Part shown: positions 10,686-19,574 of the stretch, in pieces
How positions within the stretch are numbered: the first letter of the stretch is position 1
Layout of the letters: each line of letters starts with the position of its first letter
Assembly: GCF_900099835.1 (NCBI RefSeq)
Contig: NZ_FNKP01000001.1
Coordinates: 62,001 to 126,000, forward strand
Direction: 5' to 3'
DNA length: 64,000 nt
Source of the DNA: Paraburkholderia fungorum
GTDB lineage: Bacteria > Pseudomonadota > Gammaproteobacteria > Burkholderiales > Burkholderiaceae
The notes under the pieces: model-generated
What the model saw: the letters and a program-made list of their open reading frames with translations, nothing else
Told to the model about the DNA's origin: nothing
The model's database searches: none
Position numbers and translations under genes: made by a program

Positions 10686-11639
10686 TCAACGGCCCGCGGT
10701 GGCGCGGAACGCATCGAAGCGCGAACGCGTCGACGCGCCCGTCAGATACACCGGCGCGATGGTTTCGATGCTGGTCGGCTCGATGCCGAGTTCAGGCGCG
10801 ACCGGTGCGCTCAACACGTTGTCGACTTTCATCGAATCGAGATTGTCGCGCGAGATGACCGGCTTACCGGGCGCCATTTCGAACGTGAGCGCCTGCAAAC
10901 GCGCGAACGCTTCCGGCAGACGGATGATCCGCGCGTGTTTGCCGATCACGTCGCCGCAATAGCTGACGAGATCTTCGAGCGTGTAGACGGTCGGGCCGCC
11001 CAGTTCGTAGGTATGGCCGCTGGCGGCGTCGAGGTCGATCACGTTGGTGATGGCCTTCGCCACGTCGCCGACATACACCGGCTGAAACTTTGCGTCCGGC
11101 ATCGCGAGCGGGATGACCGGAAACATCCGCTGCAAAAACGCGAACTTGTTGAGGAACTCGTCCTCGGGACCAAACACCACAGACGGACGAAACACCGTCC
11201 ACGCCAGATTGGCCGCGTGCACCGCTTTCTCGCCGTCGCCCTTCGAGCGCGCGTACATGCTCGGCCCGTTCGAATCTGCGCCGAGCGCGCTGACGTGAAT
11301 CAGCCGATGCACGCCCTTGCCCTCGCACGCGGCGACGATGCGGGTCGGCAACTCGACGTGCATCCGCGCAAATTCCGAACCGTACGGTTTGCCGCGATTG
11401 CCGTTCAACGTCGCCACGAGATTGATCACGCAATCGGCGCCCTCGACAAAGCGCGCGAGCTGAACCGGATCGAACACGTCGGTTTCGATCACGTCGATTG
11501 GCAACAAGGTGAGATGGCGGGCGTTATAGCGCCGCCGGGTGGCGATGCGAACGTCTTTGCCCAGTTCGACGAGCGAGTTGACGAGGTGGCTACCGATAAA
11601 CCCGGAACCGCCGATGATCGCAATGGCTTGATGTCGCAT
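10686..11639 (-). CDS. NAD-binding protein, complex I NDUFA9-like (extended SDR)
   Basis: This 317-aa atypical SDR has a Rossmann motif IIGGSGFIGSHLV near the N-terminus, then RPSVVFGPEDEFLNKFA and QPVYVGDVAKAI, the hallmarks of the NDUFA9 group (the accessory complex I subunit and its bacterial relatives). No catalytic YxxxK is obvious beyond the MYARSKG stretch. The frame extends 25 codons further, but ATG 11639 has an AGGGAG ribosome-binding site and the expected start MRHQAIAIIGG. The bacterial role is not established. It lies about 80 bases downstream of the lytic transglycosylase on the same strand. Confidence 0.88.
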   Translation of the reverse strand: MRHQAIAIIGGSGFIGSHLVNSLVELGKDVRIATRRRYNARHLTLLPIDVIETDVFDPVQLARFVEGADCVINLVATLNGNRGKPYGSEFARMHVELPTRIVAACEGKGVHRLIHVSALGADSNGPSMYARSKGDGEKAVHAANLAWTVFRPSVVFGPEDEFLNKFAFLQRMFPVIPLAMPDAKFQPVYVGDVAKAITNVIDLDAASGHTYELGGPTVYTLEDLVSYCGDVIGKHARIIRLPEAFARLQALTFEMAPGKPVISRDNLDSMKVDNVLSAPVAPELGIEPTSIETIAPVYLTGASTRSRFDAFRATAGR

Positions 11640-11682
11640 TTTCGACTCCCTGGTGGAAGCCGCGGCAACGGCTGGCGTGGCG

Positions 11683-11710
11683 CGCTGCAGCCTCGGGCGA
11701 GGCTGCAGCG
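11683..11710 (-). terminator. Hairpin after slt
   Basis: A perfect 12-bp stem (CGCTGCAGCCTC, 11683-11694, with its complement at 11699-11710) and a GGGC tetraloop lie directly after the lytic transglycosylase stop. No T-run follows on the minus strand, so it may be a partial terminator or an mRNA-end stabiliser between slt and the NDUFA9-like gene. Confidence 0.5.
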
Positions 11711-11719
11711 GCACGGCGC

Positions 11720-13687
11720 TTACGGTGCGATGTAACCCAGACGCGCCTTCAGCGATTGCGGACGGCCTTCGAACAATGCCGCGTAGTAGACCGTGTTGGA
11801 CAACACGTTCTTCACGTAGTCACGCGTTTCCTGGAACGGAATCGCTTCGGCGAAGATCGCGCCTTCAACCGGATGCTGCAACGAAGCCCGCCAGTTGCGC
11901 GGACGGCCAGGACCCGCGTTATAGCCTGCGGTGGCCAGCACGGCGGACCCGTCGAACTGATTGTAGATCATGGACAGGTAGTTGGTCCCGAGCAGGATAT
12001 TGGTGTTGATGTCGTTCATCTGTTCGCGCGAAATCGGGCCGAGGCCGATCTTTTTCGCGACCAGTTGCGCGGTGCCCGGCATCAATTGCATCAAGCCGCT
12101 CGCGCCGACTTCGGAGCGCGCGTTCATGATGAAGCGCGATTCCTGACGGATCAGACCATACGCCCACTCGACGTCGAGCCCGTTCGACTGCGCGTCGCGG
12201 TCGACGATATCGCGGAACGGCGACAGATACCGCAGCGAGAAATCGTGTTCGCTCTTCGTGCGGTCGGCCGTGTTGACGGTGCGGTCATAAAGCTGGATAC
12301 GGCGCGCGTATTCGGCGGCCGCGAGCAGTTGCCGGTCGCTCATGGTGCGCAGCGGCCAGTTCCATTCGCGATTGCCTTCGAGCCGCAGATTCATCGCGTA
12401 GAACCGCTGCGCGAGATCGAAACCGGGCGTGTTTGCAGCCTGCTGGACTTCGGCATCGCTGACAGTGGTTTTCGGCGGAACGGTGATTTTCTGGCCGAGT
12501 TCTTCAGCGGCCAGTTGACCGTAGAAGTTGAAGCCCGGCGAGATCGATGCGAATTCCTGGTTGGCGGTGGCCGTGTCGCCGGCCTGCTTGAGTGCGCGCG
12601 CATGCCAGTACACCCACGACGGCTGGTTGCGCAATGCCTCGGGCATCTGTTCGATCGACCAGCGCACCATGTTCCAGTCGCCGGCCAGCAGCGCGGTGCG
12701 GGTGCGCCATTCATACGCGGGATTCGACAGCGGCGCATTCGCCGACAGGCGGTACCAGTCGACCGCGCTCGGCATCTGCTTGGCGGCGGCCTGATAGGCA
12801 ATCGTGCCCCAGCCGATGGCGCGCTCCGGCGAACTCAGCGACGGCGCCACCGACGCAAACGTAGCCGCGGCCATGGCCGGGTCGTTGCGCGCCATGCGCG
12901 TGATCGCGAGCAACGCCAGTTGATGCGATTGCGAATCCGGACCGACACCACGCGCCAGCAACAACGGCGGCGCATTGGTAGCCTGCGCGAACAGCGTGGG
13001 ATCGGGCGGATTGTTGCTCAGCGCGTCGACGAGCTTGCTGCCGGTGTTGGTGTTGTTCTGCTCGTAAGCGAGACGGATCTGTTGCCAGATGTCGTCGGTG
13101 CTGAACTGGCGGCTCACGCCCAGCGTCGTGATCAGGTCGACACAGCCGTCGCCGTACCACTTCGGATCGACCAGCAGCGCACGCGCCGCGTCGGCCACGT
13201 TTTCACCCCGCGACGCCCGCGATTCGAGCGCGTAGCACTTCACCTGCGTGTCGTCGTTCAACACGAAGCGGGCGTACTGCTGATCGAAATTGCGCCAGTC
13301 GTGACGCGTGCCGAGCACCGTGAGGTAGTCGTTGCGCATGCGGTCGGCGATAGCCTGGCCGTCGTACTTCTGCAGAAACGCCAGCACCGGCGCGTCCGGC
13401 GCGTCGACGCGTGCATGGCCGGACGAATCGAACAGTTGCGGCTTGATCTGGAAGTACTCCAGATAAGCAGGCGCCGGATAGTTCGGGATCATGCTCGCCA
13501 GTTGGGCTGCACGCGCCGCGTCGTTATTGCGGGACGCTTCGCGCAACTGGACGAAGGTCTGGTCGTCGTTGGTGAGCTGCGAAAGGGGGATGGGCTTGAC
13601 GGCTACGGCCGTGCTGCACGCGACGAGTGCCGCAGCGGCAAGCGCCAGACCGGCCGCGCGATATACTCGGTAAAGGCGTTTTGACAT
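11720..13687 (-). CDS. slt: Soluble-type lytic murein transglycosylase (lipoprotein)
   Basis: This is an Slt70-type enzyme that cleaves peptidoglycan glycan strands to 1,6-anhydro products in the periplasm (655 aa). The first 24 residues are a lipoprotein signal with lipobox LVAC (Cys 24), so it is probably membrane-anchored. The long alpha-superhelical middle is followed by the SLT domain with catalytic Glu in IRQESRF, then GLMQLMPGTAQ and YNAGPGR. The frame is open 73 codons upstream, but ATG 13687 gives the signal peptide. Its start is 20 bases from the divergent cyclo-ligase start. Confidence 0.92.
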   Translation of the reverse strand: MSKRLYRVYRAAGLALAAAALVACSTAVAVKPIPLSQLTNDDQTFVQLREASRNNDAARAAQLASMIPNYPAPAYLEYFQIKPQLFDSSGHARVDAPDAPVLAFLQKYDGQAIADRMRNDYLTVLGTRHDWRNFDQQYARFVLNDDTQVKCYALESRASRGENVADAARALLVDPKWYGDGCVDLITTLGVSRQFSTDDIWQQIRLAYEQNNTNTGSKLVDALSNNPPDPTLFAQATNAPPLLLARGVGPDSQSHQLALLAITRMARNDPAMAAATFASVAPSLSSPERAIGWGTIAYQAAAKQMPSAVDWYRLSANAPLSNPAYEWRTRTALLAGDWNMVRWSIEQMPEALRNQPSWVYWHARALKQAGDTATANQEFASISPGFNFYGQLAAEELGQKITVPPKTTVSDAEVQQAANTPGFDLAQRFYAMNLRLEGNREWNWPLRTMSDRQLLAAAEYARRIQLYDRTVNTADRTKSEHDFSLRYLSPFRDIVDRDAQSNGLDVEWAYGLIRQESRFIMNARSEVGASGLMQLMPGTAQLVAKKIGLGPISREQMNDINTNILLGTNYLSMIYNQFDGSAVLATAGYNAGPGRPRNWRASLQHPVEGAIFAEAIPFQETRDYVKNVLSNTVYYAALFEGRPQSLKARLGYIAP

Positions 13688-13707
13688 CGTTGTTTCTGGA
13701 GCGCGAA

Positions 13708-14301
13708 TTGAACCCAAGCATAGCATGCAACCCTGTCCCGGAATCGAAAAAGGCGTTGCGTCGAATGCTATTGGAAGCAAGGCTACAAGCGGCTTCCGAC
13801 CCGGCATACAACGCTGCGCTCGGCCGTCGTGTGCTGGACGCGCTGAAGCACTTCGGAGCAGCCAGCGTGGGCTTCTACTGGCCGCTCGCGGGTGAGTTCG
13901 ACGCACGTCCCGCGGTCTCGGTCTGGTTGACGGCCAATGCGCAGCGCGAAGCCAGTCTGCCGATTGTCAAGGAGCGTGGCGCGCCGCTCGAATTCCATGC
14001 ATGGACCCCCGCGACGCCGATGAAAATCGGTCATCACAAGATTGCTGAGCCGACCTCGGGACAGGTAGTCGTTCCCGAACTGCTGTTCATACCGTGTGTG
14101 GGATTCGATGCCGATGGCTACCGGCTAGGCTACGGCGGCGGATACTACGATCGCACGCTGGCCGCGTGGCCGGGATCGAAGCAACCGGTCACGGTGGGCA
14201 TCGCTTATGAAGCGTGCCGCACGCAAGATCTTCAACGTGAAGCGCACGACATTGCGCTCGATCTGATCGTCACCGAGGCTGGGGTTTATCCGCCCCGTTG
14301 A
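13708..14301 (+). CDS. 5-formyltetrahydrofolate cyclo-ligase
   Basis: This enzyme (YgfA/MTHFS) converts 5-formyl-THF to 5,10-methenyl-THF with ATP. ESKKALRRMLLEARL is the N-terminal ATP/folate-binding helix, and GYGGGYYDRTLA is the family signature. The start is probably TTG at 13708, preceded by TGGAG (13697-13701) and giving 197 aa, the normal length. The first ATG (13765) would cut off the conserved Lys-rich helix. The frame also runs upstream into slt on the other strand, which is not credible. The 20-base gap to slt leaves little room for separate promoters. Confidence 0.9.
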   Translation: MNPSIACNPVPESKKALRRMLLEARLQAASDPAYNAALGRRVLDALKHFGAASVGFYWPLAGEFDARPAVSVWLTANAQREASLPIVKERGAPLEFHAWTPATPMKIGHHKIAEPTSGQVVVPELLFIPCVGFDADGYRLGYGGGYYDRTLAAWPGSKQPVTVGIAYEACRTQDLQREAHDIALDLIVTEAGVYPPR

Positions 14302-14328
14302 ATTGAACGCCGGGCGAGCGCCACCCGG

Positions 14329-14841
14329 CTACAAAGACGCCGCCGCCCGCGCCGCCGTGTCGTACAAGCCGGACGCGTTGCGCATCAACTGCGCCGCGTC
14401 GCCGATCTGCTCGTTGGTCAGGCCGCTTTCCTTCAGCGTCGAAATCAGGCAACTCTCGCGCACTTCCCGATATTTCAGACACAACTCGCGACCCGCTTCG
14501 GTCGCGGAGAAGAACACTTCCTTGCCGGTCTTTTCGCTTTTTACATACCCTCTAGCTACGAGTTTCTTCAGCGCGTAGGTAGCGACGTGGGTGTCTTCTA
14601 TGTTCAGCACGAAGCAGATGTCCGCCAGTTTCTTGCGACGTTCGCGATGGCTGACGTGATGAAGCAGCGATACTTCGATGGCGGTCATGTCCTTGTCGCC
14701 GGCCGCCGACATGCAGCGCACCATCCACCGGTTGAATGCATTGCCGGCCATGATCAGCGCGTACTCGAGTTCGGACAGCTCGGCGCTGGTCTCGGACACG
14801 AGATGTTCCGATGAAACGATCTTGGTGGGATGGCGCGACAT
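14329..14841 (-). CDS. MarR-type winged-helix regulator
   Basis: This 170-aa protein has a winged-helix domain. The central segment LLHHVSHRERRKKLADICFVLNI fits the recognition region, and VATYALKKLVARGYV with KTGKEVFFSATEAGRELC reads as recognition helix plus wing. It is probably dimeric through the helical ends. It is divergent from pxpBCA with an AT-rich intergenic region, so it is a candidate regulator of 5-oxoproline use; that is inference from position. The ligand is unknown. It ends 27 bases from the convergent cyclo-ligase gene. Confidence 0.82.
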   Translation of the reverse strand: MSRHPTKIVSSEHLVSETSAELSELEYALIMAGNAFNRWMVRCMSAAGDKDMTAIEVSLLHHVSHRERRKKLADICFVLNIEDTHVATYALKKLVARGYVKSEKTGKEVFFSATEAGRELCLKYREVRESCLISTLKESGLTNEQIGDAAQLMRNASGLYDTAARAAASL

Positions 14842-14917
14842 GGCGAAAATCTCGGGGAAACAGGGTGGGAAGGTGTCGGGAGTGTACGACGAGCCGTGAA
14901 TCCCGGGGAGCCTGGCA

Positions 14918-14960
14918 AAAACGCTTATTGAGAAATTGTTGATATTTTATTGATAATGTA
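14918..14960. promoter_or_regulatory. AT-rich divergent promoter/operator region before pxpB
   Basis: In an otherwise GC-rich stretch, 14921-14960 is AT-rich with repeated TTGATA/TTGAtAat elements (14939-14944 and 14950-14956). GATAAT (14951-14956) is a good -10 for pxpB. It lies between the MarR-type gene and pxpB, where an operator would be expected. No exact palindrome is visible, so the operator is only a candidate. Confidence 0.4.
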
Positions 14961-15032
14961 CGCTTCATTCATCGTGCATCGACGAGTGTGCAGTGTGCTC
15001 ACTTCCTTCGACCCGACCTGGGCTGTCAAGTC

Positions 15033-15686
15033 ATGAGCCAACCAAGAATTTTTCCGCTCGGCGATGCCGCGCTTGTCTGCGAATCGCCGCCGCCCGCGAC
15101 GCTTGCGTGCCAGCGCCGCGTGTGGGCCGCTGCTGAGCTCGCGCGCGACTGGCCGCATGTGCTGGAAGTCGTGCCGGGTATGAACAATCTGACGCTCGTC
15201 TTCGATCCGCTCGAGGCCGACCGCGAAGCGCTCGCCAGCGAGTTGCTGAAAGCGTGGAACGCGGCGGGCGCGACGCCGGAGCCGGGTCGCGAAGTGGAGA
15301 TCCCGGTGCAGTACGGCGGCGAATTCGGCCCGGATCTGCAAGCGGTCGCCGATCACACGGGCCTGAGCGTCAACGAAATCGTGCAGCGCCATTCGGGCGG
15401 CGAATACGTCGTGTTCTTCCTCGGCTTCCAGCCGGGCTTCGCCTACATGGGCGGACTCGAAGCCGCGCTGCACACGCCGCGCCGCGCGTCGCCGAGGCTG
15501 GAAGTGCCGGCGGGGTCGGTCGGCATCGGCGGCGAGCAGACGGGCGTTTATCCGGCCACCTCGCCCGGCGGCTGGCAGTTGATCGGACGCACCGAGCTAC
15601 CGCTTTTCGACGCCACGCGCCGCCCGCCCACGCTGCTGCAGCCGGGCGACCGGGTTCGCTTCACCATCGCGGGGATACACGCATGA
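15033..15686 (+). CDS. pxpB: 5-oxoprolinase subunit B (KipI family)
   Basis: PxpB with PxpC and PxpA forms the ATP-dependent prokaryotic 5-oxoprolinase that opens 5-oxoproline to glutamate. The 217 aa contain the carboxyltransferase-like signatures VPGMNNLTLVFDP and GFQPGFAYMGGL, then SVGIGGEQTGVYP and SPGGWQLIGRT. ATG 15033 (MSQPRIFPLGDAAL) gives the family N-terminus; a GTG 15 codons earlier is unlikely. The stop overlaps the pxpC start (ATGA, 15683-15686). B. subtilis KipI also inhibits a sporulation kinase, which is irrelevant here. Confidence 0.94.
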   Translation: MSQPRIFPLGDAALVCESPPPATLACQRRVWAAAELARDWPHVLEVVPGMNNLTLVFDPLEADREALASELLKAWNAAGATPEPGREVEIPVQYGGEFGPDLQAVADHTGLSVNEIVQRHSGGEYVVFFLGFQPGFAYMGGLEAALHTPRRASPRLEVPAGSVGIGGEQTGVYPATSPGGWQLIGRTELPLFDATRRPPTLLQPGDRVRFTIAGIHA

Positions 15687-16735
15687 TCGATGTGATTCGC
15701 GCGGGTCTGCTGACTACGATTCAGGATCTCGGCCGTCATGGCTATCGTCATCTCGGCGTGGCGATGGGGGGCGCGCTCGACCGCCTGTCGCTGGAAGTCG
15801 GCAACCGGCTGGTGGGCAATCGCCCCGACGCAGCCGGTCTGGAAATCACCTTCGGCCCGACCGTGCTGCGCTTTCTGCGCGCCACGCGGGTGGCGATCAC
15901 GGGCACCGAATTCGGCGCGACGCTCGACGGCAAGCCGGTCTATTCATGGTGGAGCCTGCCGGTGCAGGCCGGTCAGGAACTCGTGCTGAACGGCGCGAAA
16001 CGCGGCATGCGCGGCTACGTGTGCGTGGCGGGCGGCATCGACGTATTGCCGATGCTCGGCTCGCGCAGCACCGACCTCGCCGGCCAGTTCGGCGGACTCG
16101 GCGGTCGCGCGCTGCGTGACGGCGACCGTCTGCCGGTCGGCGCGCCGCCGCCGCGCGACCATGTCGGCTTCACGCCGGAGGCGCCCGAATTCGGCGTAAA
16201 AGCGCCCTACTGGTGCAAATTCGTGCTGGTTCACGAACCGTTGAGGCGCGGCCGTCATCCGTCGGGCGTGCCTTGGGCGATTCCGATTCGCGTGCTGCGC
16301 GGCCCCGAATACGACAGCTTCACCGAAGCCGCGCACGAATCGTTCTGGTCCGACGAGTGGCTCGTCACGCCGAACAGCAACCGGATGGGCTATCGCCTCG
16401 CCGGTGCCGAACTGAAACGGACGCAGAAAACCGATCTGCTGTCGCACGCGGTGTTGCCCGGGACCATCCAGGTGCCACCGAACGGCCAGCCGATCGTCTT
16501 GATGAGCGACGCGCAGACCACCGGCGGTTATCCGAAAATCGGCGCGGTGATTCAGGCGGATTTGTGGAAGCTCGCGCAGGTCCGGCTGAACGCGTCCGTA
16601 CGCTTTATCCCGACGACGCCTTACGAAGCGCGTCAGGCTTTGCTGGAAGAACGCACGTATTTGCGGCAGATCGACGCCGCGATCGCGATGCATGAAGAAC
16701 GCTGCGCGCGCCAGTTGGCGGTCGCGGCGGGGTAA
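15683..16735 (+). CDS. pxpC: 5-oxoprolinase subunit C (KipA/biotin-dependent carboxyltransferase-like)
   Basis: This is the second subunit of 5-oxoprolinase (350 aa). The start MIDVIRAGLLTTIQDLGRHGY and the motif GVAMGGALDRLSLEVGNRLVGN are diagnostic. Later come YVCVAGGIDV and GSRSTDLAGQFGG, then NSNRMGYRLAG and MSDAQTTGGYPKIG. The frame is open 143 codons further upstream as an overlap with pxpB, but ATG 15683 is the only sensible start and is coupled to the pxpB stop. Confidence 0.95.
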   Translation: MIDVIRAGLLTTIQDLGRHGYRHLGVAMGGALDRLSLEVGNRLVGNRPDAAGLEITFGPTVLRFLRATRVAITGTEFGATLDGKPVYSWWSLPVQAGQELVLNGAKRGMRGYVCVAGGIDVLPMLGSRSTDLAGQFGGLGGRALRDGDRLPVGAPPPRDHVGFTPEAPEFGVKAPYWCKFVLVHEPLRRGRHPSGVPWAIPIRVLRGPEYDSFTEAAHESFWSDEWLVTPNSNRMGYRLAGAELKRTQKTDLLSHAVLPGTIQVPPNGQPIVLMSDAQTTGGYPKIGAVIQADLWKLAQVRLNASVRFIPTTPYEARQALLEERTYLRQIDAAIAMHEERCARQLAVAAG

Positions 16736-16845
16736 CCGGAATACGCGGGACCACCCCGGTTTCTGCTCGAACGGGCTCGCCCCTTCGGGAGTCCGGTGCG
16801 AAAGACGCCGGGTTGGAAAGCACCTGCAATCAGTAGAGGAACACC

Positions 16846-17598
16846 ATGGAAATCGATTTGAACGCCGACCTCGGCGAAGGCTGCGGCTCCGACGAGTCGC
16901 TGCTCGCGCTCGTCAGTTCGGCGAACATCGCGTGCGGCTGGCATGCGGGCGGCGCCAACACGATGCGCGACTGCGTGCGCTGGGCGGTGCAGAAAGGCGT
17001 GTCGATCGGCGCGCATCCGAGCTTCAACGATCCGGAAAATTTCGGCCGCAAGGAAATGGATCTGCCGGCCGGCGAAATTTACGCGGGCGTGCTGTATCAA
17101 CTCGGCGCGCTGTCGGCGATTGCTCAGGCTGAAGGCGGCCGCATCGCGCACGTCAAGCCGCACGGCGCGCTGTACAACCAGGCCGCGCGCGACGCGAAAA
17201 TCGCCGACGCGATTGTGTCGGCGGTGCACGATTTCGATCCGTCGGTGGCGGTGTTCGCGCTCGCCAACAGCGGTCTCGTGACGGCGGCACGCAACGCAGG
17301 TCTGACCGCGATCGAAGAGGTGTTCGCCGACCGGGGTTATCGCGCGGACGGCTCGCTCGTGCCGCGCAACCAGCCCGGCGCGTTGCTCGACGACGAAGAG
17401 GAAGTACTGGAGCGCACGCTCGCGATGATCCGCGACCAGCGTGTGCGAGCCGTGGACGGTCAATGGGTGCCGCTGAATGCGCAAACCATCTGTCTGCATG
17501 GCGACGGCCCGCATGCGCTCGCGTTTGCGAAGCGTATTCGCGGCGCGCTGGAAGCGGCCGGTATCGAAGTGCATGCGGCGGGCGCCGCGCGCGTCTGA
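16846..17598 (+). CDS. pxpA: 5-oxoprolinase subunit A (LamB/YcsF family)
   Basis: PxpA (250 aa) is the YcsF-type subunit with a polysaccharide-deacetylase-like fold. It starts [14 protein letters not shown] and contains [36 protein letters not shown] and [10 protein letters not shown], all conserved family blocks. It follows pxpC by 110 bases and belongs to the same unit. A strong hairpin at 17669 lies after it, so the DUF969/DUF979 genes may be expressed partly by readthrough or from their own promoter. Confidence 0.95.
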   Translation: MEIDLNADLGEGCGSDESLLALVSSANIACGWHAGGANTMRDCVRWAVQKGVSIGAHPSFNDPENFGRKEMDLPAGEIYAGVLYQLGALSAIAQAEGGRIAHVKPHGALYNQAARDAKIADAIVSAVHDFDPSVAVFALANSGLVTAARNAGLTAIEEVFADRGYRADGSLVPRNQPGALLDDEEEVLERTLAMIRDQRVRAVDGQWVPLNAQTICLHGDGPHALAFAKRIRGALEAAGIEVHAAGAARV

Positions 17599-17668
17599 GC
17601 GACAGCGCTGATTTAAACGCCGACGTCACCGCAACAAGCAGCGCAATTCAACCCTTGTGACACCTCCG

Positions 17669-17695
17669 ACGCCCCGCTCTCACGCGGGGCGTTTG
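17669..17695 (+). terminator. Terminator-like hairpin after pxpA
   Basis: ACGCCCCGC (17669-17677) and GCGGGGCGT (17684-17692) form a perfect 9-bp stem with a 6-base loop, followed by TTT only. It probably gives partial termination between pxpA and the DUF969 gene. Confidence 0.6.
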
Positions 17696-17878
17696 CCAGG
17701 TGCCGAACGTATTAGCGGTATTTGCATCGGGCAGCCGATGTGGTGCCGGTAGTGGAAGTTCGAAGTCACACGGCCATCAAGAGCCGTGACAACAAGAAGG
17801 CATAGGGACGGGCCGCCCTGCGCCATAACCCTATTCGCCGTCACGAGCGGCGAGGTTGAACCCTGTTTGGAGATCCAG
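17696..17878 (+). promoter_or_regulatory. Leader region before the DUF969 gene, with an inverted repeat
   Basis: Between the pxpA terminator and the DUF969 start, CACGGC (17769-17774) and GCCGTG (17783-17788) form an inverted repeat with an 8-base spacer. A second look shows GTCA/TGAC flanks offset by two bases. It could be a hairpin or an operator. TGGAGA at 17869 is the ribosome-binding site of the next gene. No coding sequence is credible here. Confidence 0.35.
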
Positions 17879-18613
17879 ATGCAGACAACTGTCAGTCTAT
17901 GGCCGCTGATTGGCGTGGCCGTTATCATCGTCGGCTTTTTATTGCGCTTCAATCCGATGCTGATCGTGGCCGTCGCCGCGATCGTCACCGGCCTCGCCGC
18001 GAATTTTCCGCCCGAAAAAATTCTTGCGCTGATCGGCACCGGCTTCATCAAGACGCGCAATATCCCGCTGATCATTCTTCTGCCGCTCGCGGTGATCGGC
18101 CTGCTCGAACGGCATGGCCTGCGCGAACGCGCACAAGCGTGGATCAGCAGCATCAAGGCGGCGACCGCCGGGCGTCTGCTGATCGTTTATCTGCTGGTGC
18201 GCGAACTCACCGCTGCGGTCGGTCTGACCGGACTCGGCGGACATCCGCAAATGGTGCGTCCGCTGATCGCGCCAATGGCCGAAGGCGCAGCCGAAACCCG
18301 CTTCGGCAAACTCAGCGACGCGGTGCGATTCCGCCTGCGCGCATTCTCCGCCGCCACCGACAACGTCGGCCTGTTCTTCGGCGAAGATGTTTTCGTCGCC
18401 TTCGGCGCCATCGTGCTGATGACCACCTTCCTGAAAGAGGCAGGCATTGTCGTCGAGCCGATTCACGTGGCCGTGTGGGGCATTCCGACTGCGATCTGCG
18501 CGTTCATCGTGCACGGCTTCCGGCTGTATCTGCTCGACCGGCGGCTCGAACGCGAACTGCGCGGCAACGCGCCGTCTTCGTCGACGCAACCCGCTGCGGG
18601 AGACAAGGCATGA
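17879..18613 (+). CDS. DUF969 membrane protein, probable 5-oxoproline transporter subunit
   Basis: This 244-aa inner-membrane protein has several hydrophobic segments (residues about 7-45, 65-80, 95-115, 160-185 and 190-215) and the conserved VRELTAAVGLTGLGGHPQMVRPLI block. ATG 17879 has the ribosome-binding site TGGAGA; the open frame further upstream is ignored. The stop overlaps the DUF979 start (ATGA). DUF969 and DUF979 genes typically travel with pxpABC, and the pair is named as a 5-oxoproline transporter in current annotation. I know of no direct biochemical proof. Confidence 0.85.
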   Translation: MQTTVSLWPLIGVAVIIVGFLLRFNPMLIVAVAAIVTGLAANFPPEKILALIGTGFIKTRNIPLIILLPLAVIGLLERHGLRERAQAWISSIKAATAGRLLIVYLLVRELTAAVGLTGLGGHPQMVRPLIAPMAEGAAETRFGKLSDAVRFRLRAFSAATDNVGLFFGEDVFVAFGAIVLMTTFLKEAGIVVEPIHVAVWGIPTAICAFIVHGFRLYLLDRRLERELRGNAPSSSTQPAAGDKA

Positions 18614-19566
18614 CCTTCACCATCAACTATCTTTTCTGGCTGCTGGGCCTCGTGCTGCTGGTGATCGGCGGCATGATCGTCACGGATAAGGACCACCCGC
18701 GCCGCTTCACCGCCGGCGGCTTCTGGATTCTCTACGCGCTGATCTTCCTGATCGGCGACCGGTTGCCGCCCGCCGTCGTCGGTGTCGCGGTGATCGTGAT
18801 GGCGCTGATTGCCGGCTTCGGCGGCGTCACGGCGGCAAAGCCCAAAACCTTGTCGCTCGAAGCGCGCAAGGCGAGCGCCGCGCGCCTCGGCAACAAGCTG
18901 TTCGTGCCTGCGCTGACGATTCCGGTCGTGACGGTGATCGTCACGCTGTCGGCGAGTCATCTGATCTTCGGCGGCGTTCCGCTGATCGAAAAAGCCAACG
19001 TCACGCTGATCGGCTTCGGCATCGGCTGCGTGATCGCGCTCGCGATTGCCTGCGTGATGACGCGCGACACGGTCGGTCAGTCGATGAAGGAAGCGCGCCG
19101 GCTGGTCGACGCGTTGTCATGGGCCGCCGTGCTGCCGCAAATGCTCGGCATGCTCGGCCTCGTGTTCTCCGACGCGGGCGTCGGCAAGGCGGTCGCGCAC
19201 GTCACCACGTCGTACATCAGCCTCGATTACCGCTTCGTCGCGGTGGCCGTGTACTGCATCGGCATGGCGCTGTTCACGATGGTGATGGGCAACGGCTTCG
19301 CGGCGTTTCCGGTGATGACGGGCGGTGTGGGCGTGCCGATTCTGGTTGGCGTGTTCCATGGCAACCCGGCGGTGATGGCGGCAATCGGCATGTTTTCCGG
19401 CTACTGCGGCACGCTGATGACGCCGATGGCCGCGAACTTCAACATGGTGCCGGTCGCGTTGCTGGAGTTGCCGGACAAGAACGCGGTGATCAAGGTGCAG
19501 ATACCGACGGCGCTGACCATGCTGGTCATCAACATCTTTCTGCTGAATTTCCTGATGTTTTTATAG
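18610..19566 (+). CDS. DUF979 membrane protein, probable 5-oxoproline transporter subunit
   Basis: This 318-aa polytopic membrane protein has about 9 hydrophobic segments. It carries the conserved blocks SWAAVLPQMLGMLGLVFSDAG, GNGFAAFPVMTGGVGVPIL and YCGTLMTPMAANFNMVPVALLE. Residues about 80-100 form a polar loop (KPKTLSLEARKASAARLGNK). It is translationally coupled to the DUF969 gene and presumably acts with it to bring 5-oxoproline to PxpABC. A pyrrolidone-carboxylate peptidase (pcp) gene often follows in this arrangement but is absent here; the next gene, 8 bases away, is convergent. Confidence 0.86.
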   Translation: MTFTINYLFWLLGLVLLVIGGMIVTDKDHPRRFTAGGFWILYALIFLIGDRLPPAVVGVAVIVMALIAGFGGVTAAKPKTLSLEARKASAARLGNKLFVPALTIPVVTVIVTLSASHLIFGGVPLIEKANVTLIGFGIGCVIALAIACVMTRDTVGQSMKEARRLVDALSWAAVLPQMLGMLGLVFSDAGVGKAVAHVTTSYISLDYRFVAVAVYCIGMALFTMVMGNGFAAFPVMTGGVGVPILVGVFHGNPAVMAAIGMFSGYCGTLMTPMAANFNMVPVALLELPDKNAVIKVQIPTALTMLVINIFLLNFLMFL

Positions 19567-19574
19567 CGAGCGCG

